This document shows positions 14,723 through 21,988 of a stretch of DNA of 64,000 nt, piece after piece. Under the pieces are notes generated by a model. The model was not told the origin of the DNA. It ran no database searches and saw only the letters and a program-made list of their open reading frames with translations. Source of the DNA: Streptomyces sp. YS415. GTDB taxonomy: Bacteria > Actinomycetota > Actinomycetes > Streptomycetales > Streptomycetaceae. The stretch's first letter is position 1, and each line of letters opens with the position of its first letter. The stretch is from NCBI RefSeq assembly GCF_023544665.1, contig NZ_JAMJFL010000020.1:1-64000 (forward strand). The letters are read 5' to 3'. Position numbers and translations under genes: made by a program.

Positions 14723-15043
14723 ATGCACTCGGGTGAGAAGAACCCCGACCTCCCCAAGTCCTACTCCGCTGCGCAAGTCGCTGAGGCGCTCGACTGCTCC
14801 GAGTGGTGGGTGAAGGAACAGGCTCGGCGGCGCCGCATCCCGTTCCTCCGGAGCGGCAGCGGCTACCGCTTCACGCGAAATCACGTGGAGGAGATCTTCC
14901 ACATCCTCGAAGAACGACCCGACCCGGTGAACACACCTCAGATCAGCGCTACTTCGACTCGCCGACGCACGTTCGTCCCCTTCGACGTGCCCGCCATGCA
15001 GCTTCAAGCACGGCGCCCCCGGCGCGCTCGGAACGCTGTCTGA
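14723..15043 (+). CDS. xis: Excisionase, MerR-like helix-turn-helix
   Basis: 106 aa. Residues 12-62 form a winged helix-turn-helix of the excisionase type (SYSAAQVAEALDCSEWWVKEQ, RRRRIPFLRSGSGYRFTRNHVEEI). The tail (ATSTRRRTFVPFD...RRPRRARNAV) is basic and likely DNA-contacting. It would bend DNA near the att sites to favour excision by the integrase. GAGGAG precedes the ATG. The gene lies between the CCGCTAC array and a strong stem-loop that separates it from int by 72 bp. Confidence 0.88.
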   Translation: MHSGEKNPDLPKSYSAAQVAEALDCSEWWVKEQARRRRIPFLRSGSGYRFTRNHVEEIFHILEERPDPVNTPQISATSTRRRTFVPFDVPAMQLQARRPRRARNAV

Positions 15044-15060
15044 CGAAGAACGAAAGACCT

Positions 15061-15097
15061 CGATGGGCGGGAGCCGAGTCACGGCTCCCGCCCATCG
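15061..15097 (+). terminator. Perfect 16-bp stem-loop between xis and int
   Basis: The arms 15061-15076 and 15082-15097 are fully complementary with a 5-base loop (AGTCA). There is no T-run. The int ribosome site GAGAGGA begins 9 bp after the stem. It could partly terminate xis transcripts, or stabilise or attenuate the int message. Confidence 0.65.
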
Positions 15098-15115
15098 CTG
15101 TCGTTGAGAGGACGA

Positions 15116-16630
15116 ATGGGGTTCGCAGAAGACCGCGGCACGTACTGGCGTGGCCGCTACAAAATCGCACCGGGCAAGTACGGCACGGTCGCAGACGACC
15201 AGGGAAACACCATCCGCTTCCGAACGAAGCGCGAAGCCAAGCAGGCGGCCGACGCTGAAGAGGCGAAGGTACGCGCGGGAGCCTGGAAGGACCCGGCAGC
15301 GGGACAGATCACCTTCGGTGATTACGCCTCACGGTGGTACGCCGCTCAGGATCTCGCTGCTTCAACCATGCAGAACTACCGTCGCCACCTGGAGGAACAC
15401 CTACTCCCCGAGTTCGAAGACCGCTCGCTTGCTTCGATCCAGCGCACGGATGTCGACGCATGGGAGAAGAAGGAGAAGGCGCTCTACGCCGTATCGAGCG
15501 TAAAGACGTGGCGCGGCACGCTTCACCTGGTCCTCGAAGACGCCGTAGACGAGGAACTCATCAGTGCGAATCCTGCGACGAAGCGGCGAGGCAGAGGGAA
15601 GCGCGCGGGCCGCTCGCGTGACCGCGGGCCGGAGAAGGTCGTCACGGATCCGCTCGGCATTCTCCTGAGCGCTGAGCGTGCCGCCCTGCTGTCAGGGCGG
15701 GACGACGAATTCGTAGCCGTGGTGACCAAGGGATACACCGGGATGCGGTGGGGCGAAATCGTGGGCTTGGAGACCCAGTTCATCCGTCGCGCTGCTCTCC
15801 GTGTGGAGTGGCAGCTCTACGAACTCGACTCGGGAGAGTTCGAGCGCTGCCCACCCAAAGACGACAGCTACCGCACCATCGACGCTCCGACGTGGCTAAC
15901 TCGGCTCTGGACAGGCCACATTGCCCGCACCCAACCGAAGCCCTGCTCCTGCCACGGCAACACCTACATGTTCCGTGGACAGGGTGTCTCCCGAACGGGG
16001 GAGACCGGCGCGAAGGTGGTGGACGTAGCGAGACGCGCCGGCGTCTCGACAGGCACTGTGTCCAACGTCCTCAACCGACCGGACGTCGTAGCCGAAACCA
16101 CCAGGGCCCGTGTACGGGAAGCCATCGGCGCTCTCGGCTTCACCCGCGGAGGGGGTGCCGTCGACCAAGCCGAGCACTGGCGACGGAACGGATTCGCCAC
16201 CTGGCTCTTCACCCCGGCTGTCTCCGGCTGGTACCCGAAGAAGGCGCCCCAGGAAGCGCGACCGGTGCCCGTGCTCGCCGACCCCTGGCCCGGTGTCCCG
16301 GTGCGGGGAAGGGGAGCACAGTCGCGGGCGGACAGTTGCTGGGTGCCGATCGCGAAGGGGCTCACTCCTCATGGCCTGCGCCATACGCACAAGACGCGCA
16401 TGGAAGGGTTCCGTACACCGCCCAAGCTCATGGATGAGCGCATGGGGCACATCGACGGCTCGGTACAGGCGCGCTACACGCACATCACCCGGGAGATGCG
16501 CGAGCAGCTCATGGCGAACCTCACCGCTGAGTGGGAGGCATCCCTCGATGCTCGGTTGGCGATGTGCCTCAAGTCCCCGGTAGCTGTGCTCAATGACCTT
16601 TTGCAGCAGCGTCTGAGAGCACGATGGTAA
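15116..16630 (+). CDS. int: Tyrosine integrase with inserted LacI-type HTH
   Basis: 504 aa from ATG 15116 (GAGAGGA upstream). N-terminal arm-binding domain (YWRGRYKIAPGKYG), SAM-like core-binding domain (~60-150), then the catalytic domain: Arg211 in TGMRWGEI, His419 and Arg422 in HGLRHTH, His445 in MGHIDG and Tyr454 in ARYTHI, so the recombinase residues are intact. Between the first Arg and the HxxR box an extra ~45-residue block (302-345: VDVARRAGVSTGTVSNVLNR to REAIGALGF) reads exactly like the DNA-binding domain of a LacI regulator. It sits after a CSCHGNTYMFRG segment common in Streptomyces integrases. The protein should recombine the tRNA-Pro att sites. Confidence 0.93.
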   Translation: MGFAEDRGTYWRGRYKIAPGKYGTVADDQGNTIRFRTKREAKQAADAEEAKVRAGAWKDPAAGQITFGDYASRWYAAQDLAASTMQNYRRHLEEHLLPEFEDRSLASIQRTDVDAWEKKEKALYAVSSVKTWRGTLHLVLEDAVDEELISANPATKRRGRGKRAGRSRDRGPEKVVTDPLGILLSAERAALLSGRDDEFVAVVTKGYTGMRWGEIVGLETQFIRRAALRVEWQLYELDSGEFERCPPKDDSYRTIDAPTWLTRLWTGHIARTQPKPCSCHGNTYMFRGQGVSRTGETGAKVVDVARRAGVSTGTVSNVLNRPDVVAETTRARVREAIGALGFTRGGGAVDQAEHWRRNGFATWLFTPAVSGWYPKKAPQEARPVPVLADPWPGVPVRGRGAQSRADSCWVPIAKGLTPHGLRHTHKTRMEGFRTPPKLMDERMGHIDGSVQARYTHITREMREQLMANLTAEWEASLDARLAMCLKSPVAVLNDLLQQRLRARW

Positions 16631-16678
16631 GAGCATCCGCAACAGTGCTCGCGGGAACTTTCGGGGAGTCAGCGACTG

Positions 16679-16715
16679 GGGGCCAACCTACTCACCATGA
16701 GTAGGTTGGCCCCTT
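16679..16715 (+). terminator. Terminator after int
   Basis: Perfect 15-bp stem (16679-16693 with 16699-16713) around a 5-base loop, 48 bp after the int stop, followed by TT. It would end the replication/xis/int transcript and, read from the other side, the convergent membrane gene. Confidence 0.8.
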
Positions 16716-16760
16716 CAGTTCCTGCTGCTGCGGCAGCGGGAGTTGAGCATCTCTAGCTCG

Positions 16761-16979
16761 TCACTCGACTTTCCGAGCGTCAGGGATGAGCTGGCGACGG
16801 ACCTTCCCCCGCAGGTAGCCGCCTGCAGTCAGTGCAACCGTGACAGCCAGTGCATCACTGAGTACACCGACCGTCCTCCCGAAAGCGGGCCATATCGCGA
16901 TCACGATGACGATCACGGTAATGATCCAGATCGGAACCGCAGGAATTGGCGCGTTTGACTGCACCTGCGTCACACTCAT
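16761..16979 (-). CDS. Small membrane protein (72 aa)
   Basis: 72 aa from ATG 16979, chosen because GTGGAGG lies 7 bases upstream; a longer reading to 17078 lacks such a site. It starts MSVTQVQSNAPIPAVPIWI and has two membrane helices (residues ~13-30 and ~36-57), with a basic C-terminus (RGKVRRQLIPDARK) on the cytoplasmic side. Convergent to int. It is not recognised as a family member. Because it is in the same direction as the restriction-like cassette it may be its last gene, although a hairpin at 17216-17240 separates them. Confidence 0.6.
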   Translation of the reverse strand: MSVTQVQSNAPIPAVPIWIITVIVIVIAIWPAFGRTVGVLSDALAVTVALTAGGYLRGKVRRQLIPDARKVE

Positions 16980-17333
16980 GTTGATGCCTCCACGGCGTCT
17001 CGTACTCGCCCGCGTCACCAATGGCTTGCCGGCTCGGTGGCGTGGGCGAGTTCTGTACGAACAGGGTGCCGCAATCATGGCTTCACTGTGATGCGCTGAC
17101 TACCCGGCAGGACATTAGGTGCATAAGTGACGAGACGGGATGCGGGTTAGCGTCGAGATTTCCGCCGGACCGCTCTGACCTGCTCTTACGCTTGAACCCG
17201 AGGAGACAAAAGGTTCATAAACCGGAGACCGGTTTTTGGTCCCCGGTGAGATCGGTACAAACGATAACTAAGGGCGCATTCAGGAATGCTGATTGTGTTG
17301 CAACTCACATCTGCCTTGGTGGTGCTTGACCGG
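16980..17333. other. Intergenic region downstream of the nuclease gene
   Basis: 354 bp without a convincing gene. It holds a GGAGG ribosome site for the small membrane gene at the left, a terminator-like hairpin at 17216-17240, and otherwise nothing I can identify. It is somewhat AT-richer than the backbone. Confidence 0.6.
17216..17240. terminator. Hairpin followed by T5 behind the nuclease gene
   Basis: AAACCGG (17219-17225) and CCGGTTT (17229-17235) form a 7-bp stem with a 3-base loop, followed by further T residues on the plus strand. On the minus strand a TTTT lies about 8 bases after the stem. It probably ends the leftward nuclease transcript. Confidence 0.4.
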
Positions 17334-18716
17334 TCAGGCTTTGAAGGCCACGTCTTCCTGTCCGGGCCAGGCGAGGGTTACACCTACACGGGCGCACAGC
17401 TCAACCCACCTTGACTCTGAAGGCTCGCGCTCAACCCACAGAACCGCTGACACTGAAGGCGCGCGGTGGCTGAGTTGATCGTGATAGTCGAGAACTTGCC
17501 CAAGCCCTGCCCGGAGTTGGCGTGCTTCGTTGGCGTGCGTCAGGGACTTGACTTCGCAGACTGTTACTCGCCCCTCAGGGTCACGCCAAGCAACGTCGAA
17601 ATCAGGATCGGATGCATCGGGTGACAAGGCGGTGAAGCCGCGCCCTTGCGCTTCCTTCGCGAGTGCGTTTTGCAGCTTCCGATGAGTGGACAGGTTCCGC
17701 CCCACTAGGTCAGGGTCTGGAGTGCTTGGTATGGCAGGGACTGGTGCCACGCTCTCGTTCGGTGCTACATATGCATGCCCGATCTGCACATCGGGGGCGT
17801 CGATCGCGGCATCAACGGGGACCAGATGGAAGCGGATGACCTTCCGGAGGGGACCGCCGCCGGTAGCCGGCGCCTCTCCCTCGGAGTACGGCTGTTCCGG
17901 GTCAAGGGTCCATTCACCCAGATAGCGAACCGTTCCGCGTGCGCCCTCGAATAGCCTTAGACGTTTGCCGGTCTCCCGGTGTTCGTAGATGGCTTTGTTT
18001 CCGCGCACCATCTTCTGGTCGCCAGTCTGGCCCTCGCCGGTGTAGTGGAACGTCCCATCCTCGTTCCACGTGTCGTAATAGCCATGCTGGTGACCTGAGC
18101 TGGCCGCAGTGAAGATGAGGATGTTGCTCGTTGTCCTAGACGGACTGATTCCGTTCTGAGAGCTCCCGCCGTAACGGTCGTGCAGCTCGACCCGCCGAAT
18201 CTCGTCGCCGGGGGTCAGGTGCCATTCGGGGTCTGCACCCTTCGAGATGTTGATGGCGGCAAGGACGGCATCCCACTGGCTGTGGGTGAGTCGGTGGGGA
18301 TTGCCTGCAAACGGCTGGGTGAGGATGCTGGCGCCGGCCATGCGAGGATCACCAGCAAGCTGGCTCTTGGGCGCCAAGCGGTCCAGCCACTCATCAACTT
18401 CGAGGGGAACGTAGTCCTTCTCTCCGGGATCGCTCGCCCAGTACTCCGCATCGGCTTTGCCGCGGGCCGCGCTGCCGGTGAAGTGGCCGTAAGCGATCAA
18501 GCCGGCGTTGGCACCTGTTACCCACAGTGCGAAATCGTCGCCGGCAGCAACTTCGCTCTTGTGTCGTGCGATAGCCCATGACGTGAGGACCTGGCCGTCG
18601 CTGCGGAAGCTTGCGATGTCGAAAACGTCAGGGTTGCAGGTCAACAGCCACGCGGCCACGATTCCCCCAGGGTCAAGAGGCAGATGGGCGAACCCTATGC
18701 CCCACCTCTGACACAT
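17334..18716 (-). CDS. EVE + ScoMcrA-type SRA + PD-(D/E)XK nuclease, putative type IV restriction enzyme
   Basis: 460 aa with three parts. Residues ~20-155 resemble an EVE/PUA-like modified-base reader (WLLTCNPDVFD, DDFALWVTGANAGLIAYG, PFAGNPHRLTHSQW). Residues ~165-305 match the SRA-like domain of the S. coelicolor type IV enzyme ScoMcrA (ELHDRYGGSSQNGISPSR, HYTGEGQTGDQKMVRGN). Residues ~340-455 look like a PD-(D/E)XK nuclease: SDPDFDVAW, then VCEVKSLTHANEARQLR and GLGQVLDYHDQL. Two modified-base readers joined to a nuclease suggest cleavage of DNA carrying a modified base, i.e. defence against modified phages or plasmids. The start is uncertain: GTG 18659 just before the EVE domain is an alternative to ATG 18716. 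Confidence 0.82.
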   Translation of the reverse strand: MCQRWGIGFAHLPLDPGGIVAAWLLTCNPDVFDIASFRSDGQVLTSWAIARHKSEVAAGDDFALWVTGANAGLIAYGHFTGSAARGKADAEYWASDPGEKDYVPLEVDEWLDRLAPKSQLAGDPRMAGASILTQPFAGNPHRLTHSQWDAVLAAINISKGADPEWHLTPGDEIRRVELHDRYGGSSQNGISPSRTTSNILIFTAASSGHQHGYYDTWNEDGTFHYTGEGQTGDQKMVRGNKAIYEHRETGKRLRLFEGARGTVRYLGEWTLDPEQPYSEGEAPATGGGPLRKVIRFHLVPVDAAIDAPDVQIGHAYVAPNESVAPVPAIPSTPDPDLVGRNLSTHRKLQNALAKEAQGRGFTALSPDASDPDFDVAWRDPEGRVTVCEVKSLTHANEARQLRAGLGQVLDYHDQLSHRAPSVSAVLWVEREPSESRWVELCARVGVTLAWPGQEDVAFKA

Positions 18717-18829
18717 GCGGCTTCTGGCCAGGTATCGGCTGGTCAGAAACTGAGCACGTTACGAAAGTTGTCATTGGCGGCGCGAGGCCGGGTCGTGCAA
18801 CGTACTTACCGCATTGAGTGGCGCCGCCT

Positions 18830-19186
18830 CTACTCGATGACTTCATCGTTGGCGACGGCCAAGATGAACGCAGCCAGGTCCTCTTCCTGGGGAGGGATCC
18901 TGGTGTGGTGCCTGCTCGCGTGGACGGAGTAGTAGCGAGCTACGCTCGCTCGGACCTTGGGCCCCTCCGGATCCTCACTCGTCAGACGCAGCGTCACATC
19001 ACCAGCTGGCCCAACTCCTTCCAGCGGACGTCCCAGGCCGTCAAAGGCCTTGTGCACTTCTTCCGGTGTTTCCAGGAGCTGATCGGTCAGGGCCAGGTCA
19101 TGGATGACGTACAGACTCCCGTCTGCATCGAACAGGAGGGCAGGGCTTCTAGGCTCACCGCAGACTCGCTCTTGGTCATTGCTCAT
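18830..19186 (-). CDS. Hypothetical protein, second gene of cargo pair (118 aa)
   Basis: 118 aa starting MSNDQERVCGEPRSPALLFD. A predicted alpha/beta protein with no membrane segment and no motif I recognise; a region PEEVHKAFDGLGRPLEGVGP and an acidic C-terminus (AAFILAVANDEVIE) stand out. Its start overlaps the preceding gene by 4 bp (19183-19186), so the two are co-translated and may form a complex. The next gene downstream, the putative restriction nuclease, follows after 113 bp in the same direction. Confidence 0.6.
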   Translation of the reverse strand: MSNDQERVCGEPRSPALLFDADGSLYVIHDLALTDQLLETPEEVHKAFDGLGRPLEGVGPAGDVTLRLTSEDPEGPKVRASVARYYSVHASRHHTRIPPQEEDLAAFILAVANDEVIE

Positions 19187-19554
19187 CGGCCGGTGTGATC
19201 TGCCGCGCCGGCGAGGTTCTTGTAGTAGTTGCGACAGAACTCCACGAGGTCATCAGCATGGATGGCCCCATACACCTCAGGCGTCAAGGCTTCTACTGCC
19301 TCGATGATCTGATGGGCAGAGGCCGACCGGTGGCCCATCGCGCTTGCGCCGTCCGTGACAGAGACGCTCCAGTACTTCACCAGGACCGGTGAAGCCTGAA
19401 AGGTGCGATAAGTCTTTGTGTCGCGGAGGTCTCGGTCGGTGATCTCTACGTTCAATCCCTCCGACAGTGCTTCGCGGACATAGACGAGAGCGGCATCAAG
19501 ATCCAGGGTGTAGAGAGTTAATGGCCGGCCGTTGGGCTCACGGGGGATAGGCAT
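19183..19554 (-). CDS. Hypothetical protein, first gene of cargo pair (123 aa)
   Basis: 123 aa starting MPIPREPNGRPLTLYTLDLD. It looks like a small soluble alpha/beta protein (LYTLDLDAALVYVREALSEG, VKYWSVSVTDG, IIEAVEALTPEVYG, FCRNYYKNL). No known family is recognised. It is the first gene inside attR and overlaps its partner (18830-19186). A toxin-antitoxin or accessory role to the nuclease can be imagined from position, but nothing in the sequence proves it. Confidence 0.6.
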   Translation of the reverse strand: MPIPREPNGRPLTLYTLDLDAALVYVREALSEGLNVEITDRDLRDTKTYRTFQASPVLVKYWSVSVTDGASAMGHRSASAHQIIEAVEALTPEVYGAIHADDLVEFCRNYYKNLAGAADHTGR

Positions 19555-19740
19555 GCCAGAACCCTAAGGGTGGCGCGGCGTCGCAGAGGCGGCTTTGAAG
19601 CGGACCTACATCCGAAGCGATGGTTACTCGCCTGAACCGAAGGGCTGCGCCGTGCGACGCGGGTGGGAGCCGGGGAACGGCGCTTCATCCCACGGGTTCG
19701 AGGGAGCACCAAGAGGTGGCCGTCTGGGAGCGAGATTCCA

Positions 19741-19763
19741 AGATCTTCTCCCAGATTTCTCCC
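19741..19763. repeat. Putative integrase arm-type site, right
   Basis: Identical to 965-987 over 23 bp and in the same orientation, 71 bp inside the attR core. The surrounding 19555-19834 holds no gene that I can support. Confidence 0.55.
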
Positions 19764-19834
19764 AAGCCGGACTGGGAAAGCACTCAGGGGCCTGACCCGC
19801 GATGCGGATCAAGCCCCTGACCTGGTACTTCACT

Positions 19835-19878
19835 GTCGGGGTGGCGGGATTTGAACCCACGACCTCTTCGTCCCGAAC
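19835..19878 (-). repeat. attR: core repeat within the intact tRNA-Pro
   Basis: 44 bp identical to attL (821-864). Crossover must lie within this stretch. The part of the tRNA to the right of 19878 (5' half) is chromosomal; the 3' half was supplied by the element on integration. Confidence 0.92.
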
Positions 19879-19909
19879 GAAGCGCGCTGCCAAGCTGCGC
19901 TACACCCCG
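19836..19909 (-). tRNA. tRNA-Pro (anticodon CGG)
   Basis: A full cloverleaf can be drawn on the minus strand. The 7-bp acceptor stem pairs CGGGGTG with CACCCCG plus discriminator A at 19836. The D-arm contains GCGCAGCTTGGCAGCGC. The anticodon stem is CTTCG/CGAAG around TTCGGGA (anticodon CGG), and the T-loop is TTCAAAT. The length is 74 nt and CCA is not encoded. It is the integration target of the element. Confidence 0.97.
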
Positions 19910-19942
19910 ATGTCCCCGCTCGACGCGGTGACGTCGTTTACT

Positions 19943-20740
19943 TTAGCCCACCGGTGGCTGGAGACGAAATCCGGTTTTGGCGCGGTGGTGGGCCCGGTGG
20001 CGGACCGCGTTGGGGCGGACGTGGTCCAGGGCGACCAGGAGGACGGCCAGGGCGTAGACGGAGAGGCCGATGAGGAGGGCGTTGCCCAGGACCCCCTTGT
20101 AGCCGTGCAGCTCTACGTCCAGGAAGGGGTAGAGGTAGCGGGCCGGTGTGCCGGCCGGGAGCAGTTCGGCCCGGGCCAGGGAGAAGGCCAGGTAGGCCAG
20201 GGGGTAGAGGAGCCAGGCCGCTGCCTGGCGCAGGTGCAGGCTGCCCGGTGCCGTCAGCAGGAGCCAGTCCAGGGCCGCCGCGATCGGGGTGATCGTGTGC
20301 AGGACGAAGTTCGTCACCGCGTGCCAGCCCGTCGGCGATGCCGCGTCTCCCGTCATCGAGAACGGGCTCGACGCGTTCGCCAGGAGCAGGTGGTACACCA
20401 GGCCCGTCGTGGCCACGTACAGCAAGGCCGCGCCCGTCAGGCCCGATGCCAGGGGGCGGCGGGCCGCCCATGCCCGGCGGGCGGCCAGCACCATGACCAG
20501 CGCCAGCAGGATGTTGCTCTGGATCGTGAAGTGGCTCAGCACCCGCAGGGGGCTGCCGAGGACCAGGTCGATCGTCACCGCCCCGGCCGCCAGCAGGGCG
20601 ACCAGCAGGCGGAACACGGTGGCCAGGCGGCGGCGCACGGGCTCCACCACGGCCGTGGCGGGCACGGGGGAGGGCAGGAACCCGGGAATGCCCGGGATCG
20701 CGGGCAGGTCCGGGAGGTCCCTGGGTATGGGGGCGGTCAT
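19943..20740 (-). CDS. Pr6Pr family membrane protein
   Basis: 265 aa from ATG 20740 (GTGAGGGG upstream). Six hydrophobic segments after a proline-rich N-terminus: FRLLVALLAAGAVTIDLVL, FTIQSNILLALVMVLAA, LYVATTGLVYHLLL, NFVLHTITPIAAALDWLLL, AAAWLLYPLAYLAFSLA and VLGNALLIGLSVYALAVLLV. The FTIQSN and HTITP/D-W motifs are typical of Pr6Pr (FAR-17a/AIG1-like), a family of integral membrane proteins of unknown function. It is the first chromosomal gene right of the tRNA and is transcribed toward it. Confidence 0.82.
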   Translation of the reverse strand: MTAPIPRDLPDLPAIPGIPGFLPSPVPATAVVEPVRRRLATVFRLLVALLAAGAVTIDLVLGSPLRVLSHFTIQSNILLALVMVLAARRAWAARRPLASGLTGAALLYVATTGLVYHLLLANASSPFSMTGDAASPTGWHAVTNFVLHTITPIAAALDWLLLTAPGSLHLRQAAAWLLYPLAYLAFSLARAELLPAGTPARYLYPFLDVELHGYKGVLGNALLIGLSVYALAVLLVALDHVRPNAVRHRAHHRAKTGFRLQPPVG

Positions 20741-20798
20741 GCCCCTCACGCTAAGCAAATGGGGCGAAACGGGCCATGTGGGCGGTCCGTGCGGGTTA

Positions 20799-20913
20799 CG
20801 TCAGCGGCAACCCACGCCAGCGGTCAACCCCCGGTGAGCGGCAACCCACGCGAGCAGCCACCCACGTCAGCGGCAAATCCACGGGCAACGGCACCCCCGT
20901 CAGCGGCAACCCC
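20799..20913. repeat. Degenerate GTCAGCGGCAACCC repeats
   Basis: Between two minus-strand genes, the motif (C)GTCAGCGGCAACCCACG or close variants occurs at about 20799, 20815, 20834, 20864, 20884 and 20899, irregularly spaced by 15-35 bp. They are neither good hairpins nor coding. Confidence 0.65.
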
Positions 20914-20949
20914 TAAGGGAGCCCCAGACCCCGCCCCCTGCCCCGCCCC

Positions 20950-21879
20950 CTACCGCCCCGCCTCCACCAACGTCAGCAGCGTCGCCTCCGGCGGGCACGC
21001 GAAGCGGAACGGGGTGTAACGGTTCGCCCCGCAGCCCGCCGAGACGTGCAGGTAGGCCCGACGGCCGTCCGCCGTGTGCGTCGACAGGCCCTTCACCCGG
21101 TCGGTGTCCAGGTCGCAGTTGGTGACCAGGGCGCCGTAGAAGGGGATGCAGAGCTGGCCGCCGTGGGTGTGGCCGGCCAGGATCAGGGGGTAGCCGTCCG
21201 CCGCGAAGGCGTCCAGGACGCGCAGGTACGGCGCGTGCACCACGCCCATCGAGAAGTCCGCCGTACCCGACGGGCCACCCGCGACCTCGGCGTACCGGTC
21301 CCTCTTGATGTGCGGGTCGTCGAGCCCCGTCAGCTCCACCGACGCGCCGTCGACCTTCACGACGCCGCGGGTGTTGGTCAGGTTCACCCAGCCCGCCGTG
21401 TCGAAGCTGTCCCGCAGGTCCTCCCACGGGTTGTGGATCGCGCCGACGGCCGGCGGGTTGCCGTTCAGGCCGTGCTTGCCCTGCGCCTTCTCGATCAGGT
21501 AGAGGGCGGGGTTGCGGAGCTTGGGGCCGTAGTAGTCGTTGGAGCCGAAGACGTACGCGCCCGGGAACTCCATCAGCGGACCCAGCGCGTCCAGCACCTC
21601 CGGTACGCCCTCGGGGTCCGAGAGGTTGTCGCCGGTGTTGATCACGAAGTCGGGGCGCAGGCCCGCCAGCGAGCGCAGCCAGCGCTGCTTCTTGCGCTGC
21701 CCGCTCACCATGTGGATGTCGGAGACCTGCAGCACGCGCAGTGGACGCATACCGGCGGGGAGGACGGGGACCGTCACCCGCCGCAGGCGGAAGGAGCGGG
21801 CCTCGAAACCCGCCGAATACAACAGACCGGCGGCGCCGGCCGCCGCCATTCCCAGGGGTACTCCGTATCGCGCGCGCAT
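20950..21879 (-). CDS. Membrane-anchored metallophosphoesterase
   Basis: 309 aa. An N-terminal hydrophobic segment (VPLGMAAAGAAGLLYSA) probably anchors it in the membrane. The calcineurin-like fold shows the metal motifs in order: VSDIHM, NTGDNLSD, GSNDYYG (in place of GNH), VVHAP and AGHTHGGQ. This order matches YaeI/YkuE-like phosphoesterases, which act on phospholipid or nucleotide substrates; the substrate here is unknown. It is followed by the Pr6Pr gene in the same direction but separated by a repeat-rich 209-bp gap. Confidence 0.9.
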   Translation of the reverse strand: MRARYGVPLGMAAAGAAGLLYSAGFEARSFRLRRVTVPVLPAGMRPLRVLQVSDIHMVSGQRKKQRWLRSLAGLRPDFVINTGDNLSDPEGVPEVLDALGPLMEFPGAYVFGSNDYYGPKLRNPALYLIEKAQGKHGLNGNPPAVGAIHNPWEDLRDSFDTAGWVNLTNTRGVVKVDGASVELTGLDDPHIKRDRYAEVAGGPSGTADFSMGVVHAPYLRVLDAFAADGYPLILAGHTHGGQLCIPFYGALVTNCDLDTDRVKGLSTHTADGRRAYLHVSAGCGANRYTPFRFACPPEATLLTLVEAGR

Positions 21880-21988
21880 ACCTCCATCGTGTCAGATCGT
21901 CCCCAACTCCCGTGTCTGGCCGCCCCTCAAGCGACGGCTGGGGAAATCGAGGGGCTTTCTCCCGCCCGTACCTGCGACAATCGACGCC

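Larger units (their letters stand above)
821..19878. mobile_element. Integrated actinomycete integrative and conjugative element (AICE), tRNA-Pro site
   Basis: A 44-bp direct repeat (821-864 and 19835-19878) bounds about 19 kb holding the AICE gene set: tyrosine integrase and excisionase, primase-polymerase plus DUF3631 ATPase for replication, an FtsK/TraB-like translocase, DUF2637 spread protein, and GntR and XRE regulators. The right repeat lies in an intact tRNA-Pro(CGG) gene; the left repeat is a displaced 3' tRNA fragment. This is the expected product of integration into a tRNA 3' end where the element restores the gene. Cargo sits at both ends: a CHAT gene next to attL and a restriction-like cassette next to attR. 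All backbone genes look intact, so the element may be able to excise. Confidence 0.93.
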
